A stretch of 64,000 bases of DNA from Pseudomonas sp. WJP1 (GTDB lineage Bacteria > Pseudomonadota > Gammaproteobacteria > Pseudomonadales > Pseudomonadaceae): positions 1,228,501-1,292,500 of the forward strand of contig NZ_CP110128.1 in NCBI RefSeq assembly GCF_028471945.1, read 5' to 3'. Positions within the stretch are counted from its first letter, which is position 1, and each line of letters begins with the position of its first letter. This document shows positions 57,613 to 64,000 of the stretch, piece by piece. The notes beneath the pieces are model-generated. The model was not told the origin of the DNA, did no database searches, and saw only the letters and a list, made by a program, of their open reading frames with translations. Both the position numbers and the translations under genes were made by a program.

Positions 57613-60254
57613 CAGCGTTTCACCAATCCAGTCAAGCCGCCCGCGATCAGGGCGGCAGTGTCGGCCAAGGCAACCAGCGGATCGAGTCCGGCGGGCACGG
57701 CCATATAACGGGGTTCCCAGTCAGGCTGGAACTTGTCTTTGAAGCGGCGCAAGCCTTGGAAGTTGTAGAGCTGCTCACCACGGCGGAATACCATCGAGCC
57801 CAGGCGCTGGGTCAAGGGTGCACCGCGACGGGGTTGCAACCCCGACAACGGCACCATGCCCAGGCTGAAACGCGCGTATCCGTGACTCTTATAATGTTGG
57901 ATCAGGCCGACCATCATGAACTCCATGGTCAGCTTGGGGGCGTCCGGGTGCGCGCGCATCAGGTCGAGGCTGGCCAGGTCATGGCCGTAGGTCTCGAGCA
58001 GGTTGGCGAACGCCACCGGGCGTCCTTCGAAACGGATCACGGCAATGCGGAAGTGCTTGAGGTAATCGTCGCTGAAGCGGCCGAGGGAGAAGCCTTTCTC
58101 GCGCACGTTCTTGCCGGTCAGCCAGGCATCGGAAATCACCTTGAGCTCATCCATTGGCGCCTGGCCCGGCTCATGGATTTCCAGAGACAGGCCGTCGCGA
58201 GTGCCACGGTTCCAGGTGTAGCGCAGGTCCTTCATCTCCTTGCCCTTGGCCTCGAGGTCAAAGCGCTTGAGGTCGACCCTGGCTTCTTCGCCCAGCTTGA
58301 TCGCGGTCAGGCCGATGTCCATGTAGTACGGCAGGTTCTCCGCGCGCACTTGATAGAACACGGGGCGGGCGTGATGGATGTCGCACAGGTCGCGGAACTG
58401 CCAGATCATTTCCGCCCGTTGCTGGCCCGGACCGATCGGGTCATACAACGCCACCAGGCTGCGACCGCGGCGGGCGTACATCAGGAACGCCTCGTCGTTG
58501 GGGTGGAACAGCAGCGCCTTGTCGCCGGTCAGGGCCAGGCCGCCATCCGGTTGGGCGGATGCCATGAGAATCTTGCTCGCGCGCTCCAGCTCATCGGCTG
58601 TCGGCAGGTGGATGACCGGGCGGGCGGTGCGCAGCAACCAGGTCAGGGACACCACCACCAGCAGGACCGCCGCGCCGAGCAGCGAGCGCAAGCCGCGGGG
58701 GGCATCGGCATCGAGGGTGAACTGCCACCAGAGTTGATGGCTGTACGGAACGTCCTGGTACGCGAACAACAGCAGCCACATCGAGGCGCCAAGTACGCAC
58801 AGGCTGGCCACCAGGTACAGGGGCGAGAACGGCACCTCGGTCAGGCGGCTGGGGCGATAGAACGAGCGCCGGAAAACCCCCAGCAGGCTCGCCGTCAGCA
58901 CCATCAGAGTGGCTTCCTCCCAGTCAAAACCCTTGAGCAGGGAGAGCAGGGCGCCGACCAGCAGCAGAATGGTGGTCAGCATCCAGGCGGCCGACAGTCG
59001 ACGACGCAGGCCTTGGGCCAGCAACAGGCACAACACACCGATCAGACTGGCGCCAAAGTGCGAGGCGTCGACCAGACGGTGCGGGATCAGGAAGCCGATA
59101 TGTTCAAGGCGCGTGTCGATTTCCGGTGTCGCGCCGGAGAACAGCAACACAACGCCGGACAGGAACACCAGCACCGCCAATATAGGCGCGGCCAGGCCTG
59201 AGGCGGCACGCAGGGTCTGGCGCGTCTGAAACAGGCGCTGGCCTTCGCTGATCAACAGGAACAGGCAGGCTACCAGCATCGGCAGTACCACATAGATCAA
59301 GCGGTAGAGCAGCAGGGCGGCGGCCAATGGTGCGGCGCCGAGCTTGTCGGAGAAGGCTGCGAGCAAAATCGCTTCGAATACGCCGACCCCACCCGGTACA
59401 TGGCTGAGCACGCCGGCGGCCAGGGCCAACAGGTAAACCAGCAGAAACGCGCCGAACGGCGGCGCTTCCGGCAACAACAGATAGAGCACGGTGGCGGCAG
59501 CGGCCACGTCCAGGGCGGTAATGACCAGTTGCAGGAAGGTCAGGCGGCGCCCGGGCAGGCGCAAGGTGCGGCGGCCGATCTGTACCAGCAGGTTGTCGGC
59601 GTACGGTTGTTCCGGCAGGCGCCGACGGTAGATGCCGATGGCCAGTACCGCGAACAGCAACAGAACAGCCGTCGCGATGGTGCCCAGCAGGACTGGCGAA
59701 AGCCCCAGGGCGGTGGAGGCTGCGGGCAGGTCGCTGAGTGTCGCCAGCGCGGCAAGCGGTGGCAGGGCGCAACCGAGCGAGAGGCTGGCGAACAGCGTCA
59801 TGCGCGCGACTTCAGTGGCCCCCAGGCCATGGCGCGCATACAGGCGGTAGCGAACCGAGCCACCGGACAGCATCGAAAGACCAATGGCATTGCCGATCGC
59901 GAAGGCGGTGAAGCCGCCCAGTGCCAGGGTTCTCGGTGCCAGGCTGACGCCGGCGTAGCGGCTGGCCGACCATTCGTAACCCAGCAAAATGACGAAGCCT
60001 GTGACGGTAGCAGCCAGCGCACCCAGCAGTGCCGGTTGCGGAACCTCGAGGATCGAGTCGTGCAAAGCGTCCAGGTCGAGTTCGCTCAGCAAGTGACGGC
60101 AGGCAATCAGCGCAATGGTGAACAACAACAGGGTGACCGCCAGGCCGATGGGTTGGCGGTACTTGCTGATCAGGTCAAGCAAGCGCAGCCGTTGCGCCTT
60201 GATCGGTTGTGTCGCTGTGACGGTGTCTTGTGGATCAGACGAGTTGGCGCGCAT
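57612..60254 (-). CDS. mprF: Phosphatidylglycerol aminoacyltransferase MprF
   Basis: An 880-residue membrane enzyme. The N-terminal half has about 14 spans (flippase, UPF0104-type). The C-terminal cytosolic domain (from about 545, DUF2156) transfers an amino acid from aminoacyl-tRNA to phosphatidylglycerol: [39 protein letters not shown] and [24 protein letters not shown]. This lowers negative surface charge and sensitivity to cationic peptides. Lysine or alanine cannot be told apart by eye. ATG 60254 is preferred to TTG 60257. Confidence 0.92.
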   Translation of the reverse strand: MRANSSDPQDTVTATQPIKAQRLRLLDLISKYRQPIGLAVTLLLFTIALIACRHLLSELDLDALHDSILEVPQPALLGALAATVTGFVILLGYEWSASRYAGVSLAPRTLALGGFTAFAIGNAIGLSMLSGGSVRYRLYARHGLGATEVARMTLFASLSLGCALPPLAALATLSDLPAASTALGLSPVLLGTIATAVLLLFAVLAIGIYRRRLPEQPYADNLLVQIGRRTLRLPGRRLTFLQLVITALDVAAAATVLYLLLPEAPPFGAFLLVYLLALAAGVLSHVPGGVGVFEAILLAAFSDKLGAAPLAAALLLYRLIYVVLPMLVACLFLLISEGQRLFQTRQTLRAASGLAAPILAVLVFLSGVVLLFSGATPEIDTRLEHIGFLIPHRLVDASHFGASLIGVLCLLLAQGLRRRLSAAWMLTTILLLVGALLSLLKGFDWEEATLMVLTASLLGVFRRSFYRPSRLTEVPFSPLYLVASLCVLGASMWLLLFAYQDVPYSHQLWWQFTLDADAPRGLRSLLGAAVLLVVVSLTWLLRTARPVIHLPTADELERASKILMASAQPDGGLALTGDKALLFHPNDEAFLMYARRGRSLVALYDPIGPGQQRAEMIWQFRDLCDIHHARPVFYQVRAENLPYYMDIGLTAIKLGEEARVDLKRFDLEAKGKEMKDLRYTWNRGTRDGLSLEIHEPGQAPMDELKVISDAWLTGKNVREKGFSLGRFSDDYLKHFRIAVIRFEGRPVAFANLLETYGHDLASLDLMRAHPDAPKLTMEFMMVGLIQHYKSHGYARFSLGMVPLSGLQPRRGAPLTQRLGSMVFRRGEQLYNFQGLRRFKDKFQPDWEPRYMAVPAGLDPLVALADTAALIAGGLTGLVKR

Positions 60255-60494
60255 CAATCACCTCTTGGATTGTGCGCGACAGGATGGGGGTATCCAGCCA
60301 AGTTACCAATCCCTGTAGAAAAAAATAATCACGAATAATAACGCCTGGCACCGAGTCCCGGTGACAGTTCGTCTTGAGTCGTAGAGCGTGCAATGTGCGA
60401 TTGAGCATAGTCGGAACTCAGCGCATCGGTGAGCCCGTAAGGTTCACCACACAGTGACAGATCATTGTTGCGAAAGGACTTTTTCTACAGATAC

Positions 60495-60526
60495 AAAAAA
60501 GGCCACTCTTTCGAGTAGCCTTTTTT
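60495..60526 (-). terminator. Terminator of initiator tRNA copy 1
   Basis: GGCTACTC-GAAA-GAGTGGCC hairpin with T6 on the minus strand, immediately after the tRNA; identical to the one at 60801. Confidence 0.85.
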
Positions 60527-60532
60527 GATGTT

Positions 60533-60609
<77 letters not shown>

Positions 60610-60800
60610 TCTGTGTGGCGGCATTCTATAGAGAATCGCCGGGGTGTCAACCGTTAATCCCAAACTGGGTCAAATAAGTTTGAGAAAGGGCAAAAAGTGC
60701 GAGGAGGGGACCTAAGTTTCGGAATCAGAACGATTTCTTATGGCGTCGTGCTACAGGCCGCCATAAGGGGGAGGATGCTGATGACAAAACTGACACGCAC

Positions 60801-60832
60801 AAAAAAGGCCACTCTTTCGAGTAGCCTTTTTT
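60801..60832 (-). terminator. Terminator of initiator tRNA copy 2
   Basis: The same hairpin and T-run as at 60495, directly downstream of the second tRNA. Confidence 0.85.
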
Positions 60833-60838
60833 GATGTT

Positions 60839-60915
<77 letters not shown>

Positions 60916-61129
60916 TCTGTGTTGGCAATTCTATAGAAATGCGCGGGGGTGTCAACCTGCAATTTTGACAAAACCTCTTCCGGTTCAATCGCTTAGCTAC
61001 ATATCGCGGCGCTCGGATGGCCTGAGAGGCAGGTGTGGCAAGGCCTGCGGCTCTATTGGAGCCAACTTCTTGATTGAGAAAATAAATTCAACCGAGCGTT
61101 CCTGCGAGTGAAAAAGAACCCTCAAGGTA

Positions 61130-61145
61130 CTGGTGCTATATACAG
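61130..61145 (+). promoter_or_regulatory. LexA box of dinB
   Basis: CTGGTGCTATATACAG fits CTG-N10-CAG, 67 bases before the dinB ATG. It implies SOS induction. Confidence 0.8.
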
Positions 61146-61212
61146 TTGTCAGTGAGATACTGTTTTCCTACACCGCGTGACGCTATTTCTACCCCATGAA
61201 CACCGCGTTGAA

Positions 61213-62274
61213 ATGACCCAGCGAAAAATCATCCACGTCGATTGTGATTGCTTCTACGCCGCCATCGAGATGCGGGACGACCCGCGCCTGGCTGGAAAAC
61301 CCCTGGCGGTCGGCGGGTCGGCGGACCGGCGTGGCGTGATTGCCACCTGCAATTATGAAGCCCGGGCCTATGGTGTGCGCTCGGCCATGTCCTCGGGGCA
61401 TGCATTGAAGCTGTGCCCGGACCTGACGATCGTCAAGCCGCGCATGGATGCCTATAGAGAAGCATCCAGGGAAATTCACACGATCTTTCGCGACTACACC
61501 GAGATCATCGAGCCGCTTTCCCTGGATGAGGCGTACCTCGATGTATCGGACAGCGCGCATTTTGGCGGCAGTGCCACGCGAATTGCCCAGGACATTCGTC
61601 GGCGCGTCTCCAATCAATTGCATATCACCGTCTCCGCCGGGGTGGCACCTAACAAGTTCCTGGCCAAGATTGCCAGTGACTGGAAAAAGCCCAACGGATT
61701 GTTTGTCATCACCCCGGATCAGGTCGAGGCGTTTGTCAGTGGCTTGCCGGTGAGCAAGCTGCACGGGGTTGGTAAAGTCACCGCCGACAGGCTGGGCAAG
61801 CTCGGCATCGTCGACTGCTCGCAGCTGCGCGAGTGGAACAAGTTGGCGCTGGTGCGTGAATTCGGCAGTTTTGGCGAGCGACTCTGGAGTCTGGCCCGTG
61901 GGATCGATGACCGTCTGGTGCATAACGACAGCCGCCGCCAGTCCATCAGCGTCGAAAACACCTACGACGTCGACTTGCCAGACCTGCGCAGTTGCCTGGA
62001 CAAGTTGCCGGAACTGCTGGAAACCCTCGCCTCGCGCATGGCGAGAATCGACAGCAGCTATCGGCCGGGCAAACCCTTCGTCAAAGTGAAGTTCCATGAT
62101 TTCACCCAGACCACGCTGGAGCAGGCGGGGGCGGGGCGGGACCTGGGCAGTTATCAGTTGTTGCTGACGCAGGCGTTCAACCGTGGCGGTAAACCGGTGC
62201 GGTTGTTGGGCGTGGGGGTGAGGCTGGAGGATTTGCGGGGCGGGTTTGAGCAGATGGAGTTGTTTGAGCGTTAA
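61213..62274 (+). CDS. dinB: DNA polymerase IV
   Basis: A 353-residue Y-family translesion polymerase. IIHVDCDCFYAAIEMRDDP has the first catalytic Asp; ATCNYEARAYGVRSAMSS, IEPLSLDEAYLDVS (catalytic DE) and SAGVAPNKFLAKIASDWKKPNG follow. The little-finger domain ends the protein. The start at 61213 (MTQRKIIHVDCD) is preferred over ATG-like codons at 61177. Confidence 0.96.
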   Translation: MTQRKIIHVDCDCFYAAIEMRDDPRLAGKPLAVGGSADRRGVIATCNYEARAYGVRSAMSSGHALKLCPDLTIVKPRMDAYREASREIHTIFRDYTEIIEPLSLDEAYLDVSDSAHFGGSATRIAQDIRRRVSNQLHITVSAGVAPNKFLAKIASDWKKPNGLFVITPDQVEAFVSGLPVSKLHGVGKVTADRLGKLGIVDCSQLREWNKLALVREFGSFGERLWSLARGIDDRLVHNDSRRQSISVENTYDVDLPDLRSCLDKLPELLETLASRMARIDSSYRPGKPFVKVKFHDFTQTTLEQAGAGRDLGSYQLLLTQAFNRGGKPVRLLGVGVRLEDLRGGFEQMELFER

Positions 62275-62286
62275 ACCTTAAAGTCA

Positions 62287-62361
62287 AAAGATCGCAGCCT
62301 TCGGCAGCTCCTACAGGGGGAATGCGTTCCTCTGTAGTAGCTGCCGCAGGCTGCGATCTTT
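62287..62361. repeat. Inverted repeat after dinB (REP-like)
   Basis: AAAGATCGCAGCCTTCGGCA and its near-inverse ending at 62361, with inner CTCCTACAGG/CTGTAG. A different sequence class from the other REPs here. Confidence 0.8.
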
Positions 62362-62371
62362 ATACAAGGCC

Positions 62372-63325
62372 TTAATTCGGTCCCGGATCCGCCACCAGTC
62401 GCCCGGCATCCTTGGTCAATGACTTGAGGAATTCGGTCTGCAGCTCCGGATCGTTGCGAGTCAGTTCGATCAGGCTCTGTTCCAGTTCCGTGGCTTCTTC
62501 TTCCAGGCCCAGTTCCGACAGGCGCTTGACCCGGTGAACCCACTGGCTCACTTCGTCGTCTTCAAGGTCGTCGTAAATCAAGCCGTGGGCTTCGAGCAAC
62601 TTGCCGCGCAAGGTGCTGCTCAGTGCGAGCGACGAATCGCTGTGCACATCGTCCTTGGCATCCTGGACGTTGATCTGCAGCTTGCTCAGGTGATTGAGGT
62701 CATGTTCGGCGAACGGGCTGTCCAACAGGTTCAGGCGCAAGACGCCGTTCTTGTCGGTGCTCAGCTCGAAGGTTTCCTTGCCAGCCTTGACTTCGACCGG
62801 GCGCTCGCTCCAGGGCAGGCTCGAGTATTCCGTGCGTTTGTCGAGCTGCACTTCGTCGATGCCGGCCAGGTTCTGCTGGGCGCGTCCATGGGACTGCACG
62901 TTCATGAACGGATTGAGCCCGGCGAAGCCGTAGCTGAACCAGTCCCTGGTCATGCTATCCGGCAGATTGCCCAGGGCAAACACGTTGGCCACGTTGGCGC
63001 CGACCCCGGCCACTACCGCGACCGCGCCCAGCGGGATCTCATAGACCTCCCGCCAGGGTTGGTACGGCGTGTAGCGATCGTAATGGCGGGTGACCTCGAA
63101 CTCGGTGACTTCGAAAGTCTTCTGCTCGTGGATTTTCACCCGGCGTTGAGGGAGCTCAAGCACCTTGGGCTCCCCCACGTCGATCTGCAGGCTGTGATCA
63201 AGCAATTTGCGCTCGACACGTTCCTCGTGCTCGCTGCGTTGTGACATGTGGTTGGCACAGCCGCTGACCAGCAGGGTGCCGCACAGGGCGGCACCACCGA
63301 GGCCTAAGGTGTTTCGCTTGAACAT
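62372..63325 (-). CDS. Uncharacterised lipoprotein
   Basis: A 317-residue exported lipoprotein: signal peptide with lipobox LVSGC (Cys23). A short hydrophobic, Gly/Ala/Val-rich stretch (GAVAVVAGVGANVANVFALG, about 100-119) follows a Tyr-rich PYQPWREVYEIP segment; the C-terminal 100 residues are charged and helical. I do not recognise the family. It is next to proS, possibly co-transcribed (17-base gap). Confidence 0.75.
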   Translation of the reverse strand: MFKRNTLGLGGAALCGTLLVSGCANHMSQRSEHEERVERKLLDHSLQIDVGEPKVLELPQRRVKIHEQKTFEVTEFEVTRHYDRYTPYQPWREVYEIPLGAVAVVAGVGANVANVFALGNLPDSMTRDWFSYGFAGLNPFMNVQSHGRAQQNLAGIDEVQLDKRTEYSSLPWSERPVEVKAGKETFELSTDKNGVLRLNLLDSPFAEHDLNHLSKLQINVQDAKDDVHSDSSLALSSTLRGKLLEAHGLIYDDLEDDEVSQWVHRVKRLSELGLEEEATELEQSLIELTRNDPELQTEFLKSLTKDAGRLVADPGPN

Positions 63326-63342
63326 GACGTCTCTATCTGGTT

Positions 63343-64000
63343 TCAGCGGCGGATACGGGCCTGAAGGAAAGGCAGCACGTCGGCAACCGGCAGCGCTTGC
63401 GGCTCGGCCTCGGTACGGCTCTTGTATTCCAGGTTGCCTTCGGCAAGGCCGCGGTCGCTGACCACGATCCGGTGAGGAATGCCGATCAGCTCCATGTCCG
63501 CGAACTTGATGCCCGGGCTGGTTTTCTTGTCGCGGTCGTCCAGCAGCACTTCGAAGCCGGCGGCAGTCAGTTCTGCGTACAGCTTGTCGGTGGCTTCGCG
63601 AACCAGGTCGGTTTCGTAGCGCAGTGGCACCAGGGCAACCTGGAACGGCGCCAGGGTGTCACTCCAGATGATGCCTTTGTCGTCGTTGTTCTGCTCGATG
63701 GCAGCCGCGACCACGCGGGAGACGCCAATGCCGTAGCAGCCCATTTCCAGGGTGACCGGCTTGCCGTTCTCGCCCAGTACTTCGCACTTCATCGCCTTGC
63801 TGTACTTGTTGCCCAGCTGGAAGATGTGCCCGACTTCGATGCCGCGCTTGATTTCCAGGGTGCCCTTGCCGTCCGGGCTTGGGTCGCCGCTGACCACGTT
63901 ACGCAGGTCGGCAACGGTCGGAACCGGCAGGTCGCGTTCCCAGTTCACGCCGAAGTAGTGCTTGTCGTCGATGTTGGCACCGATGCCGAAGTCGCTCATC
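63343..64000 (-). CDS. proS: Prolyl-tRNA synthetase (C-terminal part; start outside window)
   Basis: The last 218 or so residues of Pro[52 protein letters not shown] is the class II motif 3 region, and [13 protein letters not shown] begins the anticodon-binding domain, with [32 protein letters not shown]. The N-terminal part lies beyond base 64000. Confidence 0.97.
   Translation of the reverse strand, partial: MSDFGIGANIDDKHYFGVNWERDLPVPTVADLRNVVSGDPSPDGKGTLEIKRGIEVGHIFQLGNKYSKAMKCEVLGENGKPVTLEMGCYGIGVSRVVAAAIEQNNDDKGIIWSDTLAPFQVALVPLRYETDLVREATDKLYAELTAAGFEVLLDDRDKKTSPGIKFADMELIGIPHRIVVSDRGLAEGNLEYKSRTEAEPQALPVADVLPFLQARIRR

Overview
The window is a chromosomal segment of a fluorescent pseudomonad, most likely of the Pseudomonas fluorescens group. 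Gene order follows the conserved pseudomonad backbone from rpsB to recX. The GacA box-rsmZ-fdxA arrangement downstream of rpoS, an RhlG-type reductase, an ErdR-type regulator, a finR-fpr pair, an AcvB/VirJ-mprF pair and REP/REPIN palindromes in the gaps all point the same way. Base composition and codon use look even throughout and I see no insertion sequence, integrase or CRISPR array.

Layout. (1) 1-14390: translation and envelope superoperon: rpsB (3' part), tsf, pyrH, frr, uppS, cdsA, dxr, rseP, bamA, skp, lpxD, fabZ, lpxA, lpxB, rnhB. A 140-bp palindromic element at 14426-14565 precedes dnaE. (2) 14606-25332: dnaE, accA, tilS, pyrG, kdsA, eno, ftsB. (3) 25329-31476: ispD; a LysR regulator divergent from the glutathione-dependent formaldehyde detoxification pair frmA(adhC)-fghA; ispF, truD, surE. 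(4) 31473-37873: pcm, nlpD, rpoS, the small RNA RsmZ with its GacA upstream box, fdxA, mutS. (5) 37874-40185: the mutS-cinA interval, where many P. fluorescens-group strains carry an R-type tailocin. Here it holds only a self-cleaving S24 repressor, a holin and a GH19 endolysin, with no tail genes. (6) 40192-42310: cinA, recA (with LexA box), recX. (7) 42355-54011: mixed housekeeping and accessory genes: LOG-family protein, a small ribbon-helix-helix-like protein, QSregVF-like secreted protein, DTW-domain tRNA modification enzyme, erdR-like regulator, dgkA, finR/fpr, trmO, rhlG-like SDR, DUF1456 protein, a degenerate RluF-type pseudouridine synthase, GNAT, rimO. (8) 54240-64000: kup, acvB/virJ-like hydrolase plus mprF, two identical initiator tRNAs, dinB (with LexA box), an uncharacterised lipoprotein and the 3' part of proS.

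Functionally the window joins lipid A, isoprenoid and phospholipid synthesis, outer-membrane assembly, replication and repair, and stress control (RpoS, RsmZ, LexA targets). The most interesting locus is the stand-alone repressor-holin-endolysin cassette. Its intergenic promoter holds repeated ATGCA operator motifs and a near-consensus SOS box, so it may be a DNA-damage-controlled lysis device without a particle. Second is the pseudouridine synthase homologue at 51127-51837, whose catalytic Asp appears replaced by Gln. All calls come from reading the sequence; no database search was run.
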